In this document: one piece after another, positions 1 to 8,703 of the stretch
Position numbering within the stretch: the stretch's first letter is position 1
Layout: each line of letters starts with the position of its first letter
DNA from: Panulirus ornatus
Taxonomy: Eukaryota > Arthropoda > Malacostraca > Decapoda > Palinuridae
NCBI RefSeq assembly: GCF_036320965.1
Contig: NC_092239.1
Span: 1,956,820 to 2,020,819, forward strand
Direction of reading: 5' to 3'
DNA length: 64,000 nt
Program-made: the position numbers and the translations under genes
Notes under the pieces: generated by a model
What the model was told of the DNA's origin: nothing
Database searches by the model: none
Seen by the model: the letters and a program-made list of their open reading frames with translations, nothing else

Positions 1-255
1 CACTGATTGCTGAAATCTGTTTACTCATCCAATCTCCAATTTGGTCACTGTCTCGTTCCTCATCTGCAAATAATCCTTTTGCAATCCTCACTCGTTCAAT
101 GCCAAACATGTCTGCTATCAACATATTTGCTGTTCTCACACAGTATTTACCCTTACATTTTTTATGAGTCGACACTCAGACCATTTCTTCAATTCATTTC
201 TAAGCTCAACCTCCTCCACAGAACCACTATAGCCCAGCCCACACATATAATATAA
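1..255 (-). other. Possible decayed coding segment at the window edge, unrecognised
   Basis: Read on the minus strand, two overlapping frames look protein-like. One runs roughly 240 to 135 (it includes VEEVELRNELKKWSEC). The other runs from about 160 to the window edge (it includes MLIADMFGIERVRIAKGLF). They are offset by one base near 150-160, as expected of a frameshifted old coding sequence, possibly a transposon. The plus-strand frame over the same bases is rich in C, F, L and S and looks like an antisense shadow. I do not recognise the family, and it runs off the window. Confidence 0.25.
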
Positions 256-263
256 AAAAAATT

Positions 264-267
<4 letters not shown>

Positions 268-314
<47 letters not shown>
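268..314. repeat. (AT)n microsatellite
   Basis: A nearly pure AT dinucleotide tract directly in front of the 5' end of the short element at 315. Confidence 0.95.
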
Positions 315-315
<1 letters not shown>

Positions 316-539
316 TCCCTGGGGATAGGGGAGAAAGAATACTTCCCACGTATTCCCTGCGTGTCGTAGAAGGCGACTAAAAGGGGAGGGAGCGGGGGGC
401 TGGAAATCCTCCCCTCTCAATTTTTTTAATTTTCCAAAAGAAGGAACAGAGAAGGGGGCCAGGTGAGGATATTCCCTCAGTGGCCCAGTTCTCTGTTCTT
501 AACGCTACCTCGCTAATGTGGGAAATGGCGAATAGTTTG

Positions 540-553
<14 letters not shown>
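315..553 (+). mobile_element. Short non-autonomous RTE-partner element, copy S1 (full length)
   Basis: This is the reference copy of the ~240-bp family. It begins with ATCCCTGGGGAT and continues through GAATAC..GTATTC and GTCG..CGAC inverted repeats and an AGGGGAGG..CCTCCCCT stem. It then passes the CCAAAAGAAGGAACAGAG segment and ends in the hairpin tail around 502-530, GAATAGTTTG and an A run. The first ~160 bp match the 5' UTR of the RTE LINE at 18128-20316 and the last ~45 bp match RTE 3' ends. It has no coding capacity and would have to be mobilised by RTE proteins (inference). An AT tract flanks each side. Confidence 0.85.

Positions 554-587
<34 letters not shown>
554..587. repeat. (AT)n microsatellite joining S1 and LINE copy B
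   Basis: An AT tract follows the A run of S1. The next base is already RTE coding sequence, so LINE copy B is truncated exactly at the AT tract. Confidence 0.95.
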
Positions 588-590
<3 letters not shown>

Positions 591-1247
591 GAAGTCGAGA
601 ACATTATCTCGGAAAGCAAAAATGGGTATGTTTGAAGGAATAGTGGTTCCAACAATGTTGTATGGTTGCGAGGCGTGGGCTATGGATAGAGTTGTGCGCA
701 GGAGGATGGATGTGCTGGAAATGAGATGTTTGAGGACAATGTGTGGTGTGAGGTGGTTTGATCGAGTGAGTAACGTAAGGGTAAGAGAGATGTGTGGAAA
801 TAAAAAGAGCGTGGTTGAGAGAGCAGAAGAGGGTGTTTTGAAGTGGTTTGGGCACATGGAGAGAATGAGTGAGGAAAGATTGACCAAGAGGATATATGTG
901 TCGGAGGTGGAGGGAACGAGGAGAAGAGGGAGACCAAATTGGAGGTGGAAAGATGGAGTGAAAAAGATTTTGTGTGATCGGGGCCTGAACATGCAGGAGG
1001 GTGAAAGGAGGGCAAGGAATAGAGTGAATTGGAGCGATGTGGTATACCGGGGTTGACTGGCTGTCAGTGGATTGAATCAAGGCATGTGAAGCGTCTGGGG
1101 TAAACCATGGAAAGCTGTGTAGGTATGTATATTTGCATGTGTGGACGTATATATATATACATGTGTATGGGGGGGGGTTGGGCCATTTCTTTCGTCTGTT
1201 TCCTTGCGCTACCTCGCAAACGCGGGAGACAGCGACAAAGTATAATA
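588..1247 (+). mobile_element. RTE-type LINE, 5'-truncated copy B (C-terminal region plus 3' UTR)
   Basis: An open frame up to the stop at 1054-1056 encodes the last ~155 residues of the RTE polyprotein. It starts at WKSRTLSRKAK and includes the C-terminal hallmarks MLYGCEAWAMD, VRWFDRVSN, GHMERM and [11 protein letters not shown], ending VVYRG. This region follows the reverse transcriptase and is typical of the RTE clade. It is followed by a short-type 3' UTR with AAACCATGGAAAG, a GTATGTATATTTGC segment and the terminal hairpin at about 1206-1234, then an AT-rich tail. The apparent methionine start lies in the AT junction and is not a gene start. The copy has no endonuclease or polymerase domain. 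Confidence 0.9.
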
Positions 1248-1276
1248 AATAATATATATAAATATATATATATATC

Positions 1277-1517
1277 ATCCCTGGGGATAGGGGAGAAAGA
1301 ATACTTCCCACGTATTCCCTGCGTGTCGTAGAAGGCGACTAAAAGGGGAGGGAGCGGGTGGCTGGAAATCCTCCCCTCTCGTTTTTTTCAATTTTCCAAA
1401 AGAAGGAACAGAGAAGGGGGCCAGGTGAGGATGTTCCCTCAAAGGCCCATTCCTCTGTTCTTAACGCTACCTCGCTGACGTGGGAAATGGCGAATAGTAC
1501 GAAAGAAAAGAAAGAAG

Positions 1518-1519
<2 letters not shown>
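1277..1519 (+). mobile_element. Short non-autonomous RTE-partner element, copy S2 (full length)
   Basis: It starts with ATCCCTGGGGAT directly after the AT tail of LINE copy B and ends with GGCGAATAGTACGAAAG followed by a new AT tract (1520-1559). Sequence order is identical to S1 with a few substitutions. Confidence 0.85.

Positions 1520-1559
<40 letters not shown>
1520..1559. repeat. (AT)n microsatellite, tail of S2
   Basis: An uninterrupted AT tract of about 40 bp at the 3' end of S2. Confidence 0.95.
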
Positions 1560-1562
<3 letters not shown>

Positions 1563-1648
1563 TGGGTTTAGTTTTTGTTGCAGAAAAAAGTTTTTGATTA
1601 AAAGAAGAAAGAGTGTAGGAGACGATAGAGCCTTGAGGGATATAATTG

Positions 1649-1897
1649 TTGGGATAGGGGATGAAGAATACTTCCCACGTATTCCCTGCGTGTCGTAGAA
1701 GGTGACTAAAAGGGGAGGGAGCGGGAGGCTGGAAATCCTCCCCTCTCATTTTTTTCCTTTTTTTCTTTTTTTTTAATTTTCCAAAAGAAGGAACAGAGGG
1801 GGGCCAGGTGAGGATATTCCACAAAGGCCCAGTCCTCTGTTCTTAACGCTACCTCGCTAATGCGGGAAATGGCGGATAGTTTAAAAGAAAGAAAAAG
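1649..1897 (+). mobile_element. Short non-autonomous RTE-partner element, copy S3 (first bases lost)
   Basis: It lacks the ATCCCTGG start, beginning at GGGATAGGGGATGAAGAATAC. It carries an expanded T-rich middle (about 1746-1785) and ends with GGCGGATAGTTTAAAAG. It is followed by an AT/ATT tract that it shares tail-to-tail with LINE copy C on the opposite strand. Confidence 0.8.
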
Positions 1898-1930
1898 ATA
1901 TATATATATATATTATTATTATTATTATTA
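1898..1930. repeat. AT/ATT microsatellite shared by two elements tail-to-tail
   Basis: S3 (+) ends into this tract from the left and LINE copy C (-) ends into it from the right, so one tract serves as the tail of both. Confidence 0.85.
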
Positions 1931-2235
1931 TACTTTGTCGCTGTCTCCCGCGTTTGCGAGGTAGCGCAAGGAAACAGACGAAAGAAATGGCCCAACCCCC
2001 CCCCATACACATGTATATACATACGTCCACACACGCAAATATACATACCTACACAGCTTTCCATGGTTTACCCCAGACGCTTCACATGCCTTGCTTAAAT
2101 CCACTGACAGCACGTCAATCCCGGTATACCACATCGCTCCAATTCACTCTATTCCTTGCCCTCCTTTCACCCTCCTGCATGTTCAGGCCCCGATCACACA
2201 AAATCTTTTTCACTCCATCTTTCCTCCTCCAATTT
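1928..2235 (-). mobile_element. RTE-type LINE, 3' end fragment copy C
   Basis: On the minus strand this is the last ~45 codons of the RTE protein (from [11 protein letters not shown] to VVYRD) followed by the short-type 3' UTR and terminal hairpin. It abuts plus-strand LINE copy A at 2236. Because C contains a genuine 3' end rather than upstream sequence, the head-to-head arrangement is two separate insertions and not a twin-primed 5' inversion of one copy. Confidence 0.88.
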
Positions 2236-4060
2236 TGTATTTTGAAGGTTTGTTGAATGTGTTTGATGATAGAGTGGCAGATATAGGGTGTTTTGGTCGA
2301 GGTGGTGTGCAAAGTGAGAGGGTTAGGGAAAATGATTTGGTAAACAGAGAAGAGAGTAAAAGCTTTGCGGAAGATGAAAGCCGGCAAGGCAGCAGGTTTG
2401 GATGGTATTGCAGTGGAATTTATTAAAAAAGGGGGTGACTATATTATTGACTGGTTGGTAAGGTTATTTAATGTATGTATGACTCATGGTGAGGTGCCTG
2501 AGTATTGGCGGAATGTGTGCATAGTGGCATTGTACAAAGGCAAAGGGGATAAGAGTGAGTGCTCAAATTACAGAGGTATAAGTTTGTTGAGTATTCCTGG
2601 TAAATTATATGGGAGGGTATTGATTGAGAGGGTGAAGGCATGTACAGAGCATCAGATTGGGGAAGAGCAGTGTGGTTTCAGAAGTGGTAGAGGATGTGTG
2701 GATCAGGTGTTTGCTTTGAAGAATGTATGTGAGAAATACTTAGAAAAGCAAATGGATTTGTATGTAGCATTTATGGATCTGGAGAAGGCATATGATAGAG
2801 TTGATAGAGATGCTCTGTGGAAGGTATTAAGAATATATGGTGTGGGAGGCAAGTTGTTAGAAGCAGTGAAAAGTTTTTATCGAGGATGTAAGGCATGTGT
2901 ACGTGTAGGAAGAGAGGAAAGTGATTAGTTCTCAGTGAATGGTGAATGTAGGTTTGCGCCAGGGGTGTGTGATTTCTCCATGGTTGTTTAATTTGTTTAT
3001 GGATGGGGTTGTTAGGGAGGTGAATGCAAGAGTTTTGGAAAGAGGGGCAAGTATGAAGTCTGTTGTGGATGAGAGAGCTTGGGAAGTGAGTCAGTTGTTT
3101 GCTGATGATACAGCGCTGGTGGCTGATTCATGTGAGAAACTGCAGAAGCTGGTGACTGAGTTTGGTAAAGTGTGTGAAAGAAGAAAGATATGAGTAAATG
3201 TGAATAAGAGCAAGGTTATTAGGTACTGTAGGGTTGAGGGTCAAGTCAATTGGGAGGTAAGTTTGAATGGAGAAAAACTGGAGGAAGTAAAGTGTTTTAG
3301 ATATCTGGGAGTGGATCTGGCAGTGGATGGAACCATGGAAGCGGAAGTGGATCATAGGGTGGGGGAGGGGGCGAAAATCCTGGGAGCCTTGAAGAATGTG
3401 TGGAAGTCGAGAACATTATCTCGGAAAGCAAAAATGGGTATGTTTGAAGGAATAGTAGTTCCAACAATGTTGTATGGTTGCGAGGCGTGGCCTATGGATA
3501 GAGTTGTGCGCAGGAGGATGGATGTGCTGGAAATGAGATGTTTGAGGACAATGTGTGGTGTGAGGTGGTTTAATCGAGTAAGTAACGTAAGGATAAGAGA
3601 GATGTGTGGAAATAAAAAGAGCGTGGTTGAGAGAGCAGAAGAGGGTGTTTTGAAATGGTTTGGGCACATGGAGAGAATGAGTGAGGAAAGATTGACCAAG
3701 AGGATATATGTGTTGGAGGTGGAGGGAACGAGGAGAAGTGGGAGACCACATTGGAGGTGGAAAGATGGAGTGAAAAAGATTTTGTGTGATCGGGGCCTGA
3801 ACATGCAGGAGGGTGAAAGGCGGGCAAGGAATAGAGTGAATTGGATCGATGTGGTATACCGGGGTTGACGTACTGTCAGTGGATTGAATCAGGGCATGTG
3901 AAGCGTCTGGGGTAAACCATGGAAAGCTGTGTAGGTATGTATATTTGCGTGTGTGGACGTATGTATATACATGTGTATGGGGGTGGGTTGGGCCATTTCT
4001 TTCGTCTGTTTCCTTGCGCTACCTCACAAACGCGGGAGACAGCAACAAAGCAAAAAAAAA
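2236..4060 (+). mobile_element. RTE-type LINE, 5'-truncated copy A
   Basis: This copy starts near the end of the endonuclease-RT linker (YFEGLLNVFDD) and runs through the complete reverse transcriptase and C-terminal region to VVYRG (stop about 3868). A short-type 3' UTR, the terminal hairpin and an A-rich tail follow. The short element S4 follows immediately. Coding is interrupted; see the separate pseudogene entry. Confidence 0.9.
2238..3868 (+). pseudogene. RTE reverse transcriptase, broken (copy A)
   Basis: The RT domain of a non-LTR retrotransposon would copy element RNA into DNA at a nicked target. Visible motifs in order are KGKGDKSECSNYRG, FMDLEKAYDRVDR, GLRQGCVISPWLFNLF and the catalytic FADDT at about 3098-3112, followed by the RTE C-terminal region (MLYGCEAW, GHMERM). 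The breaks are a frameshift near 2350, an in-frame TAG at about 2926 where other copies have tryptophan, a small shift around 2939, loss of one leucine before FADD, and a stop at about 3191. The polymerase aspartates are intact but the copy cannot make a continuous protein, and the endonuclease is absent. Confidence 0.88.
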
Positions 4061-4082
4061 AAAAAAAAAAAAAGAAAAATAT

Positions 4083-4315
4083 ATCCCTGGGGTTAGGGGA
4101 GAAAGAATACTTTTCACATATTCCCTGCATGTCGTAGTAGGTGACTAAAAGGGGAGGGAGTGAGGGGACTAGAAATCCTCCCCTCCCATTTTTTTACTTT
4201 TCCAAATAAAAGGAACTGAGAATGGTGCCAAGTGATGATATTCCGTCTAAGGCTCAGTCCTCTGTTCTTAACGCTACCTTGCAATTGCGGGAAATGGTGA
4301 ATATGTATGAAAAAA
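4083..4315 (+). mobile_element. Short non-autonomous RTE-partner element, copy S4 (diverged)
   Basis: It begins ATCCCTGGGGTTAGG directly behind the A-rich tail of LINE copy A and ends GGTGAATATGTATGAAAA, then a GT repeat. It is more diverged than S1 and S2: CTACCTTGCAATTGCGGG replaces CTACCTCGCTAATGCGGG in the tail hairpin. Confidence 0.8.
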
Positions 4316-4316
4316 A

Positions 4317-4342
4317 ATATGTGTGTGTGTGTGTGTGTGTGT
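4317..4342. repeat. (GT)n microsatellite
   Basis: A short GT tract at the tail of S4, in the place where other copies have AT. Confidence 0.9.
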
Positions 4343-4344
4343 CT

Positions 4345-5040
4345 AAAGCTAGTCATTTGCAGTTGTAAGTCAGATTTCTGCAACTATTTGTATATAAAGA
4401 AGTGCCCACCTTGCATAACTAAGGCAGCTAAGCCATTTAACTTAATCTGTGATATATGAAGCGGGTAGATTATAATGAATACTTTCAAATCACTTGTATG
4501 TTTACCCTGTATGAATCAACCTTTGTGCAAGCAAAAATTTACAAAGCTTATAAAATTTTTGATGGTAAACAATAGTTCGCTCTACTTTTACAGAAATTTA
4601 TAGGCTGCATTGTGAAGGAGGTCTGTGAATCAGCTTTTGTATTTTTCAAACTTACCTTTGTGTATGGATAATATCAGTGGGGAAAGTTTTGATAATTTCC
4701 CTTAATTGTAGCACATGTCAGTATTATCTGGTGTATACCATTATTTATGATATACTATTTACATCAGTTAATTTTCTATAGCTTGAAATTTCATAGCCAG
4801 GTTACACATCTAAGTTTTCATCATTCTTGTTCATACTGGTATATTGTAAAATTTTAATTGTTTGTTACCAGATGAAACTGGCTGGAAATACATGTAGATT
4901 TATATTTACTAGTACTATTATTGTAGTAATGAAGATACTAAAATTACAACTTCACTAAGTGCATGTGTATTATCCCCTGTATTTATAAATATGATTTTGC
5001 TCAAAAGAAACTTTAGCACATTATTAAGTGATAAATATTT
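4345..5040. other. Anonymous AT-rich DNA
   Basis: I see no coding frame, RNA gene or recognised repeat in this stretch. Confidence 0.6.
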
Positions 5041-5830
5041 TGTTCTTTTTCCTATGACTGGTTAGCTTAATTTTGTCTCCTTTCTCATCCTCTCCTATTA
5101 AGTTCTCCTCATCTTTTCTCTTCTCACATCCTATCCATTCCTCTTTTACATCTCTTCCTTCCATTCATGTGTACTCATCCAAAGCCAGTAAACTGAAGTG
5201 CTTTGCCTCATCCTCTTCTAAGACTACATCCCTTTAGCTCTTTTCTCTCACTTTCATTCCTAATGTCCTCAGCTCCTTTTCTCACATCCACTTCTACATT
5301 GATGTCTTCTCCTCACACTCACTTCATCTTTATAAGACCTGCATCATTTCTCCTTAGTTTTTCTCTCTCCTTACATCATGTCCCAGGCCACTTCCATTTT
5401 TGTTCTTCCTCCATTCTGTACCTGTTCCCATTAGCTCTCCTCTCCTTACTTTCCTCTGCATTTTAATCAGTTCCTTCCAGACCAGTAATCCTTAGTTCTT
5501 GTCCACTGATCCCATATATCTTTCTCCTTAATCGGCTAATTTCCTTCAGCTTGCATCCATTCACTCCCTGTGTACTCTCTTCATATACTAGTTAATCTCT
5601 TCACATCTCTCTTTATCCTCTTTTCAGTTTCTTTTCTGCTCTTTAGCATTACTGCTTTATTGTCTCTTTCATGGTGATAAACCTCCATTCTTTCTTGCCT
5701 TTCTTCACCTCTCTCCACTTTCACCCTTTTTAATTCACCTTTATACCTTCATGTTCCCTCCCTCCTCCTCATTTCATCCTCCTACCTTCTTAGGTCTTCT
5801 CTTTCCTTTTTGCTTACCCAAGACCCTTCC
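5040..5830. repeat. Pyrimidine-rich degenerate low-complexity tract
   Basis: About 800 bp with strong C/T bias on the plus strand, with recurring words such as CTCCTT, CTTTTCTC, CACATC and TCATCC but no clear fixed period. The 87-residue frame inside it (5203-5466) is made almost entirely of L, S, F, H and P and looks like a by-product of the composition. Confidence 0.5.
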
Positions 5831-6290
5831 TTCCACTCAAGAAAGAGTGTGACATCAAGAATTGCATGGCAGTCAGTGACAGAGCCAGCTTTGTAAAATG
5901 TGGCATTAAGTACTATTTGGGAAAGAAATGAAGAATGAAAACAGATTGTAAAGTCTTATTTTAGGGCAGTTTATATGAATGTCTGCACATTAAATCCATA
6001 ACAAGATAGGAAAAATATGGTAACATCTGTTACAGTTTTCTAATATAATACATTACAGTACAAAGTGTCTTTATGCTGGTACTTCATATGGAACTCTGAA
6101 TGGTTGCTCTCAAGACTTTATTTTGAAATTGTCTTTTGGCACCATAGAATTACTTTTTATTAGGAGTATCCTCAACAGACAGGTCTTTATTTTGAAGTCA
6201 GGAATACATCAAAATATTAAGCATGTACTTTGTATATCACTGTTATTAACGACGTTTAGCTTTCTCTTCCTGAAGAGGCATGAAAGAAAT
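5831..6290. other. Anonymous DNA
   Basis: No coding frame or recognised repeat seen. Confidence 0.5.
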
Positions 6291-6294
6291 CATT

Positions 6295-6415
6295 AACATC
6301 AATAAACTGAACCAGGGCACATGAAGCAATTTAGGTAAACTTTAGAATAGTCTGTAGGGCTTGGTTATGGATTATGGGCTCTGGTTTTAGTGCACTCTGT
6401 CTGTCTATCTTTCCA
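6295..6415 (+). mobile_element. Very old RTE 3' UTR relic (long type)
   Basis: The order AAACTGAACCAGGGCAC, ATGAAGCAATTTAGGTAAAC, GGGCTTGG and GGGCTCTGGTTTTAGTGCA follows the long-type RTE 3' UTR seen at 48400-48520, at much lower identity. Confidence 0.5.
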
Positions 6416-6494
6416 TATAAATGACACCTATTCTCTTAGGGAACTTCATCAAAGGAATGGCTATGGCAAAAGAGTCTCCAAAACTGGTGCACTT

Positions 6495-6915
6495 CAAGTC
6501 TACGTATTAGCCTTTATGCCCCATCCTTAACAGGCCAATGGCAGAGGGCACCTCTAATGCTGTGTTTTCAGAGGCTCCTATCTAATGTCCCTACCTACCA
6601 CTTTTACCTAATGCCCCTGTCTATAATGATCCTTCCTTGTACTTGTATCTGTTGCTCCTACCATTTTGCCAAATGGCAGGGCTAGCACATAGCACTCTCT
6701 GCAGGAAAATATAGTTAGGAAGAATGAATTGTGTGAGTTGTGTTGTATAGTGTTGTGTGACAAGGAGAGATTGTATGTAGGTGGACAGAACTCCAGTAGT
6801 CTACATGTGGTTGACACAAAAAGAAGACACCTATTTAGGTCAAAGGAGTGCAACATGACAACCACTGATTGCTGGTTCAATATGTGGCCATCACTAACCC
6901 TCTTGATGCCAAAGG
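6495..6915 (-). repeat. Unclassified dispersed repeat, copy 1
   Basis: On the minus strand this matches the copy at 40975-41480 over most of its length. Shared blocks include the GCCTCTG..AACAC..GCATTAG segment, the GCCCTCT..CCATTGGCC segment, the GGCAAAATGG block, GTAGACTACTGGA, and the block around AGGAGTGCAAC. The coding-like frames on either strand (6608-6922, 6729-7001) follow the repeat and are not recognised proteins. The class is unknown. Confidence 0.6.
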
Positions 6916-6919
6916 CTGT

Positions 6920-7310
6920 CATTCATTTGATTGTGACCTTATCAAGGCAGGAAGAGCAGTTGTGCATAAAACAAGATCATAAACTGTTCCAATTTGCATA
7001 GTTAGCACAAGCCAGGAACAGACATGCTGCCCTACCAATTTTTTAAATTCTGTATATAATGTATGCTTAATTCTAAATAAATCATGTTATGAATATCTGA
7101 AAGTGGCTATTTTGTATGGTGATATACAATACTGTTATTTTCTAGTAACTTTTGTTTATCCAGGGAAAGATGTTCATGTTTTACATGTGTAAACATGACA
7201 TTCATACAGCCTTTTTGTTAAAATGCTAATAATATAAGTTTTCCTTTCATACTTGTTTGCTGTTTCTGTTTCCTGTATTAGGGTGGTAGCACCAGGAAGA
7301 GGTAAAGAAA
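6920..7310. other. Anonymous AT-rich DNA
   Basis: No gene or recognised repeat seen. Confidence 0.5.
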
Positions 7311-7315
7311 AGACT

Positions 7316-7565
7316 TCATTTATTCATATCCATTCTGCAGCCTGCCATGAGTAATGCACCAAAACCACAACTCCCTGTCCACAACCAGGGCCAACAGATC
7401 TTTCTGTGGTTTCCCCCAGCTGCACCATATTTCTTAGTCCAGTCCAGTCCATCGACATCTGGTCGCCCTTTGCATACCACATCACTCCAGTTCATTCTGT
7501 CCTGTGAATGCCTTTCACCCTCCTGCACGTTCAGGCCTGATCACTTTTAATCTTATTTTGCTCCA
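7316..7565 (-). mobile_element. Old RTE LINE 3' fragment
   Basis: On the minus strand it reads MQEGERHSQDRMNWSDVV, the last codons of the RTE protein. Long-type 3' UTR words (GGGCCTGG equivalent, CTGTGG, GTGCATTACTCATG) follow. It is clearly more diverged than the copies at 14 or 39 kb. Confidence 0.65.
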
Positions 7566-7706
7566 TCTTTCCATCTCTGATTTGGTCTCTCCCTTCTCCT
7601 TTTTCATTAGTTTTCATGAACAAAATAAGACTGTAACATGAGGTTCCATTCACATTAAATTCACAAAAAAAGTCTCGTATTATAACATTTCATAAGTCAA
7701 AGATTA

Positions 7707-7905
7707 TTTGTACTATTCCCGGAGAAAGGGGTTAAAAACTACTGTCACCATATTTCCTGCAGGTTGTAGGAGGCGACTTAAGAGGGTCAGGAGCAGGGGT
7801 ACTGGAAATCAAACCTTTTTCTATCTCCGAATTTTTGAACGGAGCATGGCTAGTTCTTATGTCCCCGACACGAACTCGCAAGGGAAATAGCGAACATGTA
7901 TGAAA
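7707..7905 (+). mobile_element. Ancient copy of the short RTE-partner element, S5
   Basis: It retains the order CCCGGAGAAAGGGG, ATTTCCTGCAG, TGTAGGAGGCGACTT, GGAGCAGGGG, CTGGAAATC, then ACTCGCAAGGGAAATAGCGAA and ATGTATGAAAAA. Only about two thirds of the positions look preserved, so the short family is old as well as recently active. Confidence 0.65.
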
Positions 7906-7909
7906 AACT

Positions 7910-8627
7910 AACGAATCATGGCTTTCATAATATACAGTAATGGCTACATATGCTTAACTCAAAGTTTCAGTAGCTGTAGAGGATATTTGTATATCACAGA
8001 TAGTACCTTTCACTGTGATTAATCGTAATTCTAGTTATTTCTTATTCATACAGATTATAGAAATACTGTAACCTGAAAGAAAATGAAAGTTCAGTACAGT
8101 GCTCAGTTTCTCTAATCTTACCCCATTTCCAAATTTGGTGGGTGTAAAATGTTCGTATAATCTACAACACATAATCTATACGAAAGAAAAAATTAACAGA
8201 ATTCTATCATATATTATCCTATAAACGGAGAATATAGAGACAAATGTTTGTTTTGTAGTTTAATAATTTTTGGTAAATGAACTAAGCTATCAATAATCAA
8301 GAAATTCGATGTTAGCTCTAAATTCGATTGGGCGAGGGGGGGGGGGGCATTTGACTGGAAAATCAAATGACAGAGTCCTGCTATTTATGGAAACGGCCGA
8401 AAGGGTATCTGCAATCGATTGCCTAGACAGGGGATGCAACGAGCAGTAGAGTGGGAAACACATCTGCTTCAAGGTTAGAGATGTTGCTAAGTCTGAGTGA
8501 GCTGTTGACTTTACTGGCAGCAAATTCGTTAGATATCCAGTAATAAAATTCACACTGATAAAGACCCGGTAACATGCACTCTACACTCCTATTTTTTATT
8601 GCAAATATTTCCTAACTTTTTCAGTAT

Positions 8628-8628
<1 letters not shown>
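7910..8628. other. Anonymous DNA
   Basis: AT-rich, with a G run at about 8336-8347. No gene or recognised repeat seen. Confidence 0.5.

Positions 8629-8629
<1 letters not shown>

Positions 8630-8700
<71 letters not shown>
8630..8700. repeat. (AT)n microsatellite in front of LINE copy D
   Basis: A pure AT tract of about 70 bp. RTE coding sequence begins at its last base, repeating the AT/truncated-LINE junction seen at 587. Confidence 0.95.

Positions 8701-8703
<3 letters not shown>

Noticed and set aside
315..553. tRNA-derived SINE interpretation of the short element
   Set aside because: GGCTGGAAATCC resembles a pol III B box only loosely, and I see no A box at the right distance. The head aligns with the RTE 5' UTR instead, which explains it better.
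1928..4060. Twin-primed 5' inversion of a single LINE
   Set aside because: The inverted part contains the element's 3' end and 3' UTR, which is also present in the plus-strand part. Two insertions are needed.
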